This document shows, in pieces, positions 35,193-45,437 of a stretch of DNA of 64,000 nt. Within the stretch, counting starts at the first letter, position 1, and every line of letters begins with the position of its first letter. The position numbers and the translations under genes are program-made. Origin of the DNA: an uncultured Ruminococcus sp. (GTDB lineage: Bacteria; Bacillota; Clostridia; Oscillospirales; Ruminococcaceae); the NCBI GenBank assembly GCA_902786975.1, contig CADAES010000006.1, forward strand, positions 62,001-126,000. Direction: 5' to 3'. The notes under the pieces are model-generated. The model was not told the origin of the DNA. It saw nothing but the letters and a program-made list of their open reading frames with translations, and did not search any database.

Positions 35193-36212
35193 TCAGAACT
35201 GCTCCAAGAATCTCATATCGTTTTCGTACAAAAGGCGCATATCGTTGATGCTGTATCTGCCCATAGTTATTCTTTCAAGACCGATACCGAATGCAAAGCC
35301 CGAATATACCTCGGGGTCTATGCCGCATTCCTCAAGCACCTTGGGGTGAACCATACCTGCTCCGAGAAGCTCGACCCAGCCCTCCTGCTTACACATCGAA
35401 CAGCCCTGTCCGTGGCAGTTGAAGCACATCATATCGACCTCTGCGGAAGGCTCGGTATACGGGAAGTGGTGAGGACGCAGTCTTATCTTTGCGTTGTCGC
35501 CGTAAAGCCTTCTCATAAGAAGCTCCAGCGTTCCTTTAAGGTCTCCCATAGTAACGCCCTTGTCGATAACAAGGCCCTCTATCTGGTGGAAAAGAGGTGA
35601 ATGTGTAGCATCGACGGCATCGGAACGGTAAACACGTCCAGGCGAGATTATTCTGATAGGCGGCTTCATCTTCTCCATTGTCCTGATCTGGACGGAAGAT
35701 GTCTGCGTTCTGAGAAGCACGCTGTCGTTGATATAGAAAGTATCCTGAGTGTCTCTTGCAGGGTGGTGAGGCGGCATATTCAGAGCCTCGAAGCAATAGT
35801 GGTCGGTCTCTACCTCGGGTCCCTCGACGATGTCAAAGCCCATTCCGAGGAACACCTCCTCGACGTCCTCCAGAACTGCGTCCAGCGGGTGAGGTCTGCC
35901 TATCCTTGCTCTTTTGCCCGGGAGCGTTACGTCAAGCGTTTCGCTTTTGAGCCTTGCCGTTTCAGCGGCGGTTTTAAGCTCGGCGAGCCTTGTGCTGAGA
36001 GCTGTTTCGATATCTGCTCTGACCTTGTTTGCGAGCTGTCCCATAACAGGTCTTTCCTCTGCGGAGAGCTTGCCCATCTGCTTGAGGATAGCGGTTATCT
36101 CGCCCTTTTTGCCGAGATATTTTACTCTGAAATCTTCAAGCACCTTGGTATCGCTTATCTCTTTAAGCTCAGCCTTGGCACGCTCTTCAATGCTTTTGAG
36201 CTGTTCCTTCAT
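35193..36212 (-). CDS. pheS: Phenylalanyl-tRNA synthetase alpha subunit
   Basis: The 339-residue catalytic subunit. The N-terminal coiled coil (residues 1-90) is followed by the class II core: GFDIVEGPEVETDHYCFEALN, HHPARDTQDTFY, the motif 2 region SPGRVYRSDAVDATHSPLFHQ, and the C-terminal GFAFGIGLERITMGRY motif 3. GGAGG lies before the ATG. Expression should respond to uncharged tRNA-Phe through the upstream leader. Confidence 0.97.
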   Translation of the reverse strand: MKEQLKSIEERAKAELKEISDTKVLEDFRVKYLGKKGEITAILKQMGKLSAEERPVMGQLANKVRADIETALSTRLAELKTAAETARLKSETLDVTLPGKRARIGRPHPLDAVLEDVEEVFLGMGFDIVEGPEVETDHYCFEALNMPPHHPARDTQDTFYINDSVLLRTQTSSVQIRTMEKMKPPIRIISPGRVYRSDAVDATHSPLFHQIEGLVIDKGVTMGDLKGTLELLMRRLYGDNAKIRLRPHHFPYTEPSAEVDMMCFNCHGQGCSMCKQEGWVELLGAGMVHPKVLEECGIDPEVYSGFAFGIGLERITMGRYSINDMRLLYENDMRFLEQF

Positions 36213-36314
36213 TTTTTGAATTACCTCCGTTCAGATTTATAGGTCGTTTTTCAACATCATTTATGCGGGCGGCAAGTATGTGCGAAAGAGGTGAGAAACA
36301 TAAGCAGTCGTTTT

Positions 36315-36360
36315 TTCTTACATCTCTCTTACTTCTTACATCTTACCTCTTACATCTAAA
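36315..36360 (-). repeat. Dispersed TAAGAGG-type repeat, copy 3
   Basis: On the minus strand: TTTAGATGTAAGAGG, then GTAAGATG, GTAAGAAG, TAAGAGAG and ATGTAAGA units. It lies directly after the T-box terminator T-run and before pheS, so it becomes part of the read-through mRNA leader. Confidence 0.7.
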
Positions 36361-36617
36361 AAAGGTCTTATCCTTACAAAAAGGACAAGACCCATAAGAT
36401 ACTTGTTATACCACCTGTTTGATAAGAAGCTGTCACTTCCCTGCCGTTAACGCCGGCTCACGTTCCTGCTTACTTTTATTTCGGCAAGACCACTCGCAAG
36501 TGAACTTCGGTATGCTGTGAAATAAGCCCGTTTCAGAAAACGGCTGACCGCTCAGGCTCTCTCTGGAATTCATTTATCGCACTTACTCTCTTGGTCACAG
36601 TGTTTGAGATGTTGTAT
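36358..36617 (-). promoter_or_regulatory. T-box leader (tRNA-Phe) of pheST
   Basis: The leader between promoter and pheS contains the parts of a T-box. A stem I region has CCAGAGAGAGCCTGAGC, and a specifier loop CCGAAGTTCACTTG carries codon TTC (Phe) at 36504-36502. The T-box bulge is AGG-TGGTATA-ACAAG (36416-36402), where TGGT can pair with the ACCA end of tRNA. CTTGT-CC downstream completes the antiterminator. The competing terminator is GGTCTTGTCC / GGATAAGACC plus six T (36392-36358). The bulge sequence departs from the common AGGGTGGNACCGCG but keeps the pairing. Uncharged tRNA-Phe should let transcription continue. Confidence 0.88.
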
Positions 36618-36624
36618 TTACCGT

Positions 36625-36660
36625 ATTATAATAACACACGCTCAGAGTGATTTCAAGGGC
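36625..36660 (-). promoter_or_regulatory. pheST promoter
   Basis: TATAAT at 36630-36625 upstream of the T-box leader. The candidate TTGAAA lies 20 bases away, longer than ideal, so the -35 is uncertain. Confidence 0.5.
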
Positions 36661-36681
36661 TTAACGAAAAGTTTACATTTT

Positions 36682-37320
36682 TTATAGTCCATGCTTGCCG
36701 AGCCTGTCCCATTTGAGATCCTCCTCGGTGTAATAATCATCGTCGTCGGTGATGACCTTATACTCCTTGTGCGGATAGTTTATCTTCTCGTAAAGGTCGT
36801 TCACGAGCGTGAGCTTTGCCTTGGTGTCGGCAAATCTGAGTGTGACGGTACTGTCCTGCAGGGGATGAACCTGCTCGTCCCCGCCGTTCTCGTCGGCGGT
36901 GAAAAGCTTTGCGCTGTGGCCGTCTTTTAGCGTAACGACGAGATTGCCGTGGTTGTCCTGCTCGCTTTTTACGATATCGGAATAGGTGATGTCGACGTAA
37001 AGGTATCTCTTTGAAAAGCCCATTCTCTGCGAATGTTCAATGTGGTCGTCATAGATGCGGGAATAGACCTTTGAATCAAAGCTGAGCATACCGTACCAGT
37101 AAAGCAATCCGCCGACTGCGGCGTTGGCAAGCCCGACAATGATAAGCACGATACGAATGATAAGCACGCTCACGAAGAATGACAGCGTGATGATGATCGC
37201 TGCAAGTATCATATTGCGTATCATCGTGCGGCGTATCTTAGCGTGCTGTGCGAGGTCGTGAGCAGCCTTCGCCTGCTTTTCCGCACGGTTCAGCTTAGGC
37301 GGATATTCGTAAACAAGCAT
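36682..37320 (-). CDS. Two-helix membrane protein, unknown function
   Basis: An unrecognised 212-residue protein. The N-terminus is basic and polar, then two helices (about residues 37-57, MILAAIIITLSFFVSVLIIR, and 60-80, VLIIVGLANAAVGGLLYWYG). The remaining 130 residues are a soluble domain (YVDITYSDIVKSEQDNHGN, VTLRFADTKAKLTLVNDLY) that resembles the PH-like bYHD/YdbS-style regulators of membrane proteins in arrangement only. The ATG at 37320 follows GAGGTGAG; a GTG three codons upstream sits inside that site. It lies downstream of the acyl-CoA synthetase's region, on the same strand. Confidence 0.6.
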   Translation of the reverse strand: MLVYEYPPKLNRAEKQAKAAHDLAQHAKIRRTMIRNMILAAIIITLSFFVSVLIIRIVLIIVGLANAAVGGLLYWYGMLSFDSKVYSRIYDDHIEHSQRMGFSKRYLYVDITYSDIVKSEQDNHGNLVVTLKDGHSAKLFTADENGGDEQVHPLQDSTVTLRFADTKAKLTLVNDLYEKINYPHKEYKVITDDDDYYTEEDLKWDRLGKHGL

Positions 37321-37397
37321 TCGGCTCACCTCAAATCCAAATGAAAAAGTTTATATCCGAAGGGGTTCGGGGGCGACCGGAAAGCCCCCGAGGAAAT

Positions 37398-39062
37398 TCA
37401 GAAGCTCTTGTTCTCGTCGTTCTCTCTTATCTCGACACGCCTTATCTTTCCGCTGAACGTCTTTGGCAGTTCATCGACGAACTCGACAATTCTCGGGTAC
37501 TTATAAGGTGCGGTGGACTTCTTTACAAAGTTCTGAAGCTCCTTTTTCAGCTCGTCGCTCGGCTGATAGCCGTCGGAAAGCACGATAGTCGCCTTTACGA
37601 CCTTGCCTCTTATAGCGTCGTCTGCTGCGGTTATAGCACACTCGAGCACGCTTGGGTGCTCCATAAGTATAGACTCTATCTCAAAAGGTCCTATGCGGTA
37701 GCCCGAAGCCTTGATAAGGTCGTCCGTTCTGCCGACGTACCAATAGTAGCCGTCCTCGTCACGGTAGGCGGTATCACCCGTGTGGTAAACGCCGCCCTTC
37801 CACGCACGGAAGGTCTGCTCTGCGCCTCTGTAATACTCCTTGAACACAGCGGGGTGCTTGCAGTAATCGGCACGGATAACTATCTCGCCCGTTTCGCCGT
37901 TTTTTACGGTCTCAAGGTTCTTGTTCACGAGGTCAACATTGTAAAGCGGCACAGGCTTGCCCATACTGCCCGGCTTTGGCGTCATACCGTAGCAGTTGCA
38001 CAGCACAACGACAGTTTCCGTCTGACCAAAGCCCTCCATAAGGCTCAGTCCCGTTGCCTGCTTCCACTTGTTGAAAACGTCGGGGCTGAGCGCCTCGCCC
38101 GCTACGCAGGAATATTTAAGGCTTGACAGGTCGAACTTTTCAAGCCCTGCCTTGATGAAAAATCTGTACATCGTCGGCGGAGCGCAGAAAGATGTGACCT
38201 TGTAGTCCTGTATCACCTTCAGCACGTTCTCGGGAACGAATCTGTCAAAGTCATAGACAAACTCTGTTGCGCCGCAGGTAAGCTGACCGAACATCTTGCC
38301 CCACGCACACTTTGCCCAGCCGCTTTCGGAAACAGTCAGATGCACCGTGCCGTCTCCGACGTGGTGCCAGTGTTTTGCGGTGAAGATATGTGCCGCACTG
38401 TAGGCGTGGCGGTGCATAACGAGTTTCGGATAGCCCGTCGTTCCGCTGCTGAAATAGGCTATCATATTCTCGTCCGAACGTGTGTGTACTCTTTCGAGGT
38501 CGGTCCTGTATCTGCGGGCAGAAGCCATAAGGTCGGTCCAGCCCTCCTTCTGACCGTGGACGATGAATTTCTCCTTCATCCAGTCATACTCCTGCAGCGC
38601 CTCGTCGATATGGTCGGGAACGTTGTCCTCGGCAGTTGCGATTATAAATTTTACCCTTGCAAGGTCGAAGCGGTAGACGTAGTCCTTCTTCATAAGCTGA
38701 CAGGTCGCAGGGATAAGCACAGCGCCTATCTTCATCAGCGCATACGCAGCTATCCAGAACTCGTAGTGCCTTTTAAGGACAGCCATTACCATATCGCCCT
38801 TCTCAACGCCGTGGGCGGTGAACATATTTGCCATACGGCTGCTCTCCAGAGAAAGCTCCTTATAGGTGATAATCTTTTCCTCGCCTTTCTCGCTGACCCA
38901 GTGGATAGCTTCCCTTTCCGGCTCGATCTTTGCTATTTCGTCGATAACGTCGTAGGCGAAATTGTAATCGTATTTCAGGTCAAGCTCGAACTTGGTGACG
39001 ATGCCGTTTTCGTCGTACTCCTCCCTGACAAATCTTTTATAAAAATCACTCATAAAGCTCAT
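37398..39062 (-). CDS. Acyl-CoA synthetase (AMP-forming, ACSM-like)
   Basis: A 554-residue ANL-superfamily enzyme that activates a carboxylic acid as acyl-AMP and then acyl-CoA. The AMP-binding P-loop MIAYFSSGTTGYPKLVMH, the A5 region GFGQTETVVV, HTGDTAYRDEDGYYWYVGR, the hinge DDLIKASGYRIGPFEIES and the C-terminal catalytic Lys in KTFSGKIRRVE are all intact. The overall order is close to medium-chain acyl-CoA synthetases and short-chain relatives; chain length is uncertain. GGAGG lies nine bases before the ATG. Confidence 0.92.
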   Translation of the reverse strand: MSFMSDFYKRFVREEYDENGIVTKFELDLKYDYNFAYDVIDEIAKIEPEREAIHWVSEKGEEKIITYKELSLESSRMANMFTAHGVEKGDMVMAVLKRHYEFWIAAYALMKIGAVLIPATCQLMKKDYVYRFDLARVKFIIATAEDNVPDHIDEALQEYDWMKEKFIVHGQKEGWTDLMASARRYRTDLERVHTRSDENMIAYFSSGTTGYPKLVMHRHAYSAAHIFTAKHWHHVGDGTVHLTVSESGWAKCAWGKMFGQLTCGATEFVYDFDRFVPENVLKVIQDYKVTSFCAPPTMYRFFIKAGLEKFDLSSLKYSCVAGEALSPDVFNKWKQATGLSLMEGFGQTETVVVLCNCYGMTPKPGSMGKPVPLYNVDLVNKNLETVKNGETGEIVIRADYCKHPAVFKEYYRGAEQTFRAWKGGVYHTGDTAYRDEDGYYWYVGRTDDLIKASGYRIGPFEIESILMEHPSVLECAITAADDAIRGKVVKATIVLSDGYQPSDELKKELQNFVKKSTAPYKYPRIVEFVDELPKTFSGKIRRVEIRENDENKSF

Positions 39063-39180
39063 TGGCGACTTCCTCCGTTTTATCGTTTTATCCGCAAATA
39101 TTACTACTTAGTATAAACAGATACAATGACATTGATATTGTATTTTTATAGACTGATTGTTAACTTAAATGCGGATAATG

Positions 39181-39735
39181 TCAGAAAAAGACGTGCTGGA
39201 CAAATATCTTCACGCCAAGCAGGATGAGCACCGCACCGCCTGCGAGCTTTGCCCTTGCTCCGAGGTGTCTGCCTGCGCTGTTTCCGATAAAGAATCCCGC
39301 AAGGCACAGCACGACCGACACGAGCGTTATGACCGCTGCGGCGGACACGATATCCGTATCCAGCGCCGACAGTCCGACACCGACAGCGAGTGCGTCCAGC
39401 GAGGTGGCAAACCCGCCTGCGATAACTTCCGCAGGCGACAGCGAGGTTTCGCTGTCTTCATCGCCGCTTCTGCTGTCAAGCATCATACCGATACCGATAA
39501 AGCAAAGCGCAAACAGCGCTATCCAATGGTCAAACGCCTTTATCCTGTCCGCAAACGCCGAGCCTGCGGCGTAGCCTGCCGTTGTCAGCGAGCCTTGGAA
39601 AAGTCCGAAGCAAAGCGAGCACAAAATGGCGCTCAAAACCCTTGCACGCTTACAGCTTATCCCGTTTGTCACCGACAGGGCGAACGAGTCCATAGACAGA
39701 CCTGCTCCCAGAACAGCCGCTTCAATAAATCCCAT
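39181..39735 (-). CDS. mntP: Manganese efflux pump MntP
   Basis: A 184-residue membrane protein with six hydrophobic helices arranged as two repeats. The paired signature Asp motifs are visible in LSMDSFALSVTNG and ATSLDALAVGVGLSALD. It exports Mn2+ in known members. The ATG at 39735 follows GGAGG at 8 bases, while a longer frame would run back into tgt. No yybP-ykoY manganese riboswitch fits in the 62 bases to tgt, so regulation is not evident from sequence; it may be read through from tgt. Confidence 0.9.
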   Translation of the reverse strand: MGFIEAAVLGAGLSMDSFALSVTNGISCKRARVLSAILCSLCFGLFQGSLTTAGYAAGSAFADRIKAFDHWIALFALCFIGIGMMLDSRSGDEDSETSLSPAEVIAGGFATSLDALAVGVGLSALDTDIVSAAAVITLVSVVLCLAGFFIGNSAGRHLGARAKLAGGAVLILLGVKIFVQHVFF

Positions 39736-39797
39736 TTTGTTACCTCCGGAAAAAATGTGTACATATCTAATAGATACATACACATCTTCACACGGAT

Positions 39798-41395
<1,598 letters not shown>

Positions 41396-41421
41396 TTATT
41401 CTCCCCTGTTTTCCTGCATTT

Positions 41422-41796
41422 TTATTCTATATCGTAAAGCTTCATGGTCTCGGGCGTGCGGTACTCGTGCTTTTCGTAGTAGCCGATCAGCTCGCCGTTT
41501 TCGTCACGCAGGGCGACCATATAAACGTCCTTGTTTTCTTTGACGTTTTTGAATGTGTAAACGATGCTGTTGTCCTTTGACTCTGAGAACCAGTCAAGGA
41601 TCTTAACTATCATCTTCCTTGAATGTTCGTTATGACAGTCAAGGAGCGACCTGCCAAGCAGCTTTTCACCGCCCCACTTTGCGTAACGTTCGCACGCAGC
41701 CGGGTTCATATATATTATCGTGTGGTCGAGACTGCAAAGCACCACAGCGGCTCTGTCCGCATCGAGCACAGCCTTGTAAATTTTCATCATATCCAT
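41422..41796 (-). CDS. Stand-alone PAS-domain protein
   Basis: A 124-residue soluble protein made of one PAS fold: the N-cap AVLDADRAAVVLCSLDHTIIYMNPAACERY, split as AVVLCSLDHTIIYMN and PAACERYAKWGG, then LLGRSLLDCHNEHSRKMI and the beta scaffold VYMVALRDENGELIGYYE. The DCHN-HS pattern is typical of the group annotated with heme, FAD or small-ligand sensing PAS proteins, but the cofactor cannot be told. There is no output domain. GAGGTG precedes the ATG. It lies 10 bases after queA. Confidence 0.82.
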   Translation of the reverse strand: MDMMKIYKAVLDADRAAVVLCSLDHTIIYMNPAACERYAKWGGEKLLGRSLLDCHNEHSRKMIVKILDWFSESKDNSIVYTFKNVKENKDVYMVALRDENGELIGYYEKHEYRTPETMKLYDIE

Positions 41797-41806
41797 TTTT
41801 TACACC

Positions 41807-42853
41807 TCACAAAATCGCCATACTGTCGCCGAAGGAAAAGAAGCGGTACTTTTCCTCAACGGCGGTCTTATAGGCATTCATCGTCTTGTCGTAACCGAGG
41901 AACGCAGAAACGAGCATTATCAGCGTGCTCTCGGGCAGGTGGAAATTGGTTATCAGCCCGTCCATCACCTTGAACTCGTAGCCCGGGTAGATGAATATGC
42001 TCGTCCAGCCGTCGTCGGCGACTATCTTTCCGTCGTGGAATGACGCAACGCTCTCTATCGTTCTGCACGAGGTCGTACCGACGGCGATGACACGCCCGCC
42101 GTTTTTCTTGGTGTCGTTTATCATCTGCGCTGTTTTCTCCGAAAGCTCGTAGTGCTCTCTGTGCATCTTGTGGTCAAGCACCATGTCCTCTTTTACGGGT
42201 CTGAACGTTCCCAATCCGACATGAAGCGTTACAAAGGCTATGTTCACGCCCATTTTCTGAATATCGGCAAGCTGCTCTTTTGTGAAGTGCAGTCCCGCTG
42301 TCGGAGCGGCAGACGAACCGAGTTCGTTTGAATAGACTGTCTGATAGCGCTCCTTGTCCTTCAGCTTTTCGGTTATGTAAGGCGGCAAAGGCATCTGTCC
42401 GATGCTGTCAAGCGCAGCAAAAAAGTTGTCCTCACACTCAAAGCGTGCTACCCTGTTGCCGTCCTCGAGCACCTCGGTTATCTCGGCTCTCAGAACGCCC
42501 CCGCCGAACGTGAAGCGTGTGCCGACCTTGGCTTTCTTTCCCGGGCGGCAGAGTATCTCCCAGACCATATTCTCCCTCTGCTCGACAAGCAGGAACTCGA
42601 TGAACGAGCCTGTGCCCTCCCTTTCGCCGTATATGCGGGCAGGCAGCACCCTCGAATCGTTGAGCACGAGAAGGTCACCTTTTTTAAGGTAATTGCATAG
42701 ATTGTAGAAACGGTCGTGCGTTATCTCACCCGTCGCTCTGTCTACTTTCAGCAGGCGGGAGGCATTTCTCGGCTCAACGGGAGTCTGTGCGATGAGCTCC
42801 TGCGGAAGGTCATATGCAAAATCCGAACGCTTCATATTGTTTAAGTCTAACAT
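41807..42853 (-). CDS. queA: S-adenosylmethionine:tRNA ribosyltransferase-isomerase
   Basis: A 348-residue enzyme that transfers the ribosyl group of SAM to preQ1 at tRNA position 34, giving epoxyqueuosine. Family markers: [23 protein letters not shown]-like [33 protein letters not shown] and [11 protein letters not shown]. The length is standard. GGAGAG lies 6 bases before the ATG. It starts the minus-strand queuosine run and is divergent from the lysine riboswitch. Confidence 0.97.
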   Translation of the reverse strand: MLDLNNMKRSDFAYDLPQELIAQTPVEPRNASRLLKVDRATGEITHDRFYNLCNYLKKGDLLVLNDSRVLPARIYGEREGTGSFIEFLLVEQRENMVWEILCRPGKKAKVGTRFTFGGGVLRAEITEVLEDGNRVARFECEDNFFAALDSIGQMPLPPYITEKLKDKERYQTVYSNELGSSAAPTAGLHFTKEQLADIQKMGVNIAFVTLHVGLGTFRPVKEDMVLDHKMHREHYELSEKTAQMINDTKKNGGRVIAVGTTSCRTIESVASFHDGKIVADDGWTSIFIYPGYEFKVMDGLITNFHLPESTLIMLVSAFLGYDKTMNAYKTAVEEKYRFFSFGDSMAIL

Positions 42854-42930
42854 TTTTATCTCTCCAAAGACGTATAAAATTCATTTTTCTTCTAAAATGA
42901 CGAAAGTTTGAAAAAACCTTCCTCAGCCTA

Positions 42931-42959
42931 TTGACATCAGCGGTAATTTCTGATATTAT
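42931..42959 (+). promoter_or_regulatory. asd-dapA promoter
   Basis: TTGACA (42931-42936), 17-base spacer, TATTAT (42954-42959), 12 bases before the riboswitch P1 stem. Confidence 0.8.
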
Positions 42960-42970
42960 ATAACACAACA

Positions 42971-43185
42971 GATAGAGGTGCGGTTGAGATGAGTACCGCT
43001 GCTGCCGAGGCAGGCTGCCTGTGTGAACGAGGCTGCCGAAGGTCGTCAGAGTTAAAGTGATGTTTCCCGACATCATGCAGCAGTGTGAAAGGTGATACCG
43101 CCGAAGCGGACTGTGGGAGCGTCCAGCTGGCTGTTTGGTCTAACAGATCACCGGTTGTCATCATATATTATGATGGAGTGCTATC
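42971..43185 (+). promoter_or_regulatory. Lysine riboswitch (L-box)
   Basis: The aptamer opens with GATAGAGGTGCGG and has GAGTACCGCTGCTGCCGAGG in the five-way junction region, GTGAAAGGTGATACCGCCGAAG in the centre and GGAGTGCTATC at the 3' end, which pairs with the opening GATAG as P1. These match the conserved core of the L-box known from lysC leaders. A following hairpin (GACATATT/AATATGTC, 43186-43203) and the terminator at 43231-43252 form the expression platform: lysine binding should end transcription before asd. Confidence 0.92.
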
Positions 43186-43230
43186 GACATATTAAAATAT
43201 GTCAACATTCTTATTATACTGTATGATGTG

Positions 43231-43252
43231 CCGGTTTTCAACCGGTTTTTTT
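43231..43252 (+). terminator. Lysine riboswitch terminator
   Basis: The stem CCGGTT / AACCGG with a TTC loop and seven T; the regulated stop of the L-box upstream of asd. Confidence 0.85.
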
Positions 43253-43356
43253 ATTATTTGTTTATTTTTATGTTTTGTGCAAAACATTATCCGCCCAGGC
43301 TTTTCTTTTTGGCGATAATGACATCGATGGGGCACAAACGGAAAGGATGTTTTATT

Positions 43357-44439
43357 ATGAAAAAGTACAAAGTAGGCATCATAGGTGCAACGGGAATGGT
43401 AGGACAGAGATTCTGCCAGCTGCTTGACAGGCACCCATGGTTTGAGATAGTGGTACTTGCCGCTTCTCCGAGGAGCGCAGGCAAGACCTTCAAGGAGGCA
43501 GTTTCGGGCAAGTGGAAGCTTGCAGACCCGATGCCGGAGGACCTTGCTGACATCGTTGTAATGAACGCAACAGACGACGTTGAGAAGATCGCTTCGATGG
43601 TAGATTTCTGCTTCTGCGCTGTTGATATGAAAAAGGACGAGATAAGAGCGCTCGAGGAAAGATACGCAAAGGCTGAGTGCCCGATCGTTTCAAACAACTC
43701 TGCTCACAGATTCACACCCGACGTTCCTATGGTCATCCCGGAGATCAATCCCGATCATATCGAGATAATCGAGGCTCAGAGAAAGCGTCTTGGCACAAAG
43801 AGAGGCTTTATAGCTGTAAAGTCCAACTGCTCGCTGCAGTCCTACGTTCCCGCACTTGCTCCTCTTATGGAGAAATACAAGGTAACAAAGGCTCTTGCCT
43901 GCACATACCAGGCTATCTCCGGTGCAGGCAGAACGTTTGAGACATTCCCCGAGATACTTGACAACGTTATCCCTTACATTGGCGGCGAGGAGGAAAAGTC
44001 CGAGAAGGAGCCGATGAAGATCTGGGGTCACATCGAGGGCGGCGAGATAGTAAACGCTACGGAGCCTGTTATCACAGCTCAGTGCCTCAGAGTACCCGTT
44101 TCCGACGGTCACACAGCAGCAGTTTTCTGCTCGTTTGAGAATAAGCCTTCCAAGGAGGAGATACTCCAGGCATGGAAGAGCTTTAGCGGTGTTCCTCAGC
44201 AGCTGAGCCTGCCGAGCGCACCAAAGCAGTTCCTGCATTACTTTGAGGAGGACGACAGACCGCAGGCTAAGCTGGACAGGAACCTCGAGGGCGGTATGGC
44301 CGTTTCTATCGGCAGACTTCGTGAGGATACTCTGTTTGACTACAAGTTCGTCTGCCTGTCACACAACACACTCAGAGGCGCTGCAGGCGGCGGAGTTCTG
44401 CTTGCCGAGCTTCTCGCAGCTAAGGGCTACTTCGATTGA
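43357..44439 (+). CDS. asd: Aspartate-semialdehyde dehydrogenase
   Basis: It reduces aspartyl phosphate to aspartate semialdehyde for lysine, diaminopimelate, threonine and methionine. The N-terminal VGIIGATGMVGQRF binds NADP; the catalytic Cys is in VKSNCSLQSYVPAL and the acid/base region in SGAGRTFETFPEI. The pattern is that of the archaeal/fungal-like Asd branch. At 360 residues the ATG at 43357 is right: AAAGGA precedes it, and earlier in-frame ATGs lie inside the riboswitch terminator. First gene of the lysine-regulated operon. Confidence 0.95.
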   Translation: MKKYKVGIIGATGMVGQRFCQLLDRHPWFEIVVLAASPRSAGKTFKEAVSGKWKLADPMPEDLADIVVMNATDDVEKIASMVDFCFCAVDMKKDEIRALEERYAKAECPIVSNNSAHRFTPDVPMVIPEINPDHIEIIEAQRKRLGTKRGFIAVKSNCSLQSYVPALAPLMEKYKVTKALACTYQAISGAGRTFETFPEILDNVIPYIGGEEEKSEKEPMKIWGHIEGGEIVNATEPVITAQCLRVPVSDGHTAAVFCSFENKPSKEEILQAWKSFSGVPQQLSLPSAPKQFLHYFEEDDRPQAKLDRNLEGGMAVSIGRLREDTLFDYKFVCLSHNTLRGAAGGGVLLAELLAAKGYFD

Positions 44440-44489
44440 TATTGATTGAAACTGATTGAATAATAAGACTTACGAAAGGAGTTATTATA

Positions 44490-45380
44490 ATGAAGAACAC
44501 TGTTTTTACAGGTGCCGGCGTTGCTATTGCGACACCGATGAACGCTGACGGCTCTATCAACTTTGACAAGCTGGGCGAGCTTATTGATTTCAATATCGAC
44601 AACGGCACCGACGCTATTATAATCTGCGGTACAACAGGCGAAAGCTCGACTATGACCGACGAGGAGCATATCGAGTGCATCAAGTACGCTGTTGAAAAGG
44701 TAAACCACAGAATACCCGTTATCGCAGGCACAGGCTCCAACCACACAGACTACGCTATCCACCTCACACAGGAAGCTGAAGCGCTGGGTGCTGACGCTGT
44801 GCTTCTGGTAACACCTTACTACAACAAGACCTCACAGAGAGGACTTGTCGCTCACTACACCGCTATCGCAAATTCCACCAAGCTCCCATGTATCCTTTAC
44901 AACGTGCCTTCGAGAACAGGCGTTAATATCCTGCCCGAGACCGTTGCTAAGCTTGCAGAGGTGGAAAACATCGTAGCTGTGAAGGAAGCAAGCGGAAACA
45001 TCAGCCAGATAGCTAAGATCGCTGCTCTTTGCGGCGACAAGATAGATATCTATTCCGGCAATGACGACCAGATCGTTCCTATCATGGCTCTCGGCGGCGT
45101 CGGTGTTATATCGGTGCTTTCCAACTGTATGCCGTTTGAAACTCACGAGATAGCTTCGCTGTGTCTTGAAAACAAGTACCCCGAGGCAAGAGAAAAGGCA
45201 AACAGACTGCTTGAGTTTACCAATATGCTTTTCTGCGATGTAAACCCGATCCCTGTCAAGGAAGCCCTCAACCTTATGGGCTTTGAGGTCGGCGAGTGCA
45301 GACTTCCTCTTGTTAGAATGGAGCAGGAGAAGATAGACAAGCTCAAGGCTTGCATGGAAAAGATAGGTCTTATCAAGTAA
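44490..45380 (+). CDS. dapA: 4-hydroxy-tetrahydrodipicolinate synthase
   Basis: A class I aldolase of 296 residues condensing aspartate semialdehyde and pyruvate. ICGTTGESSTMTDEEH (pyruvate-binding Thr pair), PYYNKTSQRGLVAHY with the proton-relay Tyr, NVPSRTGVNI and VAVKEASGN with the Schiff-base Lys are intact. AAAGGAG precedes the ATG. A strong terminator follows, so dapB downstream needs its own promoter or read-through. Confidence 0.97.
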   Translation: MKNTVFTGAGVAIATPMNADGSINFDKLGELIDFNIDNGTDAIIICGTTGESSTMTDEEHIECIKYAVEKVNHRIPVIAGTGSNHTDYAIHLTQEAEALGADAVLLVTPYYNKTSQRGLVAHYTAIANSTKLPCILYNVPSRTGVNILPETVAKLAEVENIVAVKEASGNISQIAKIAALCGDKIDIYSGNDDQIVPIMALGGVGVISVLSNCMPFETHEIASLCLENKYPEAREKANRLLEFTNMLFCDVNPIPVKEALNLMGFEVGECRLPLVRMEQEKIDKLKACMEKIGLIK

Positions 45381-45388
45381 AAAAACCT

Positions 45389-45422
45389 AAAGCGGACTGC
45401 TTAAAACCAGTCCGCTTTATAC
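45389..45422 (+). terminator. Terminator of asd-dapA
   Basis: The 11-bp stem AAAGCGGACTG / CAGTCCGCTTT with an 8-base loop, starting 8 bases after the dapA stop. The T-run after it is short. Confidence 0.75.
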
Positions 45423-45437
45423 TAACCAATCAATAGT

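Noticed and set aside
39736..39797. yybP-ykoY manganese riboswitch for mntP
   Set aside because: Only 62 bases separate tgt and mntP and no aptamer motif is visible.
43228..43356. N-terminal extension of Asd from an earlier ATG
   Set aside because: It would start next to and run through the riboswitch terminator; the ATG at 43357 has the ribosome site and the normal family start.
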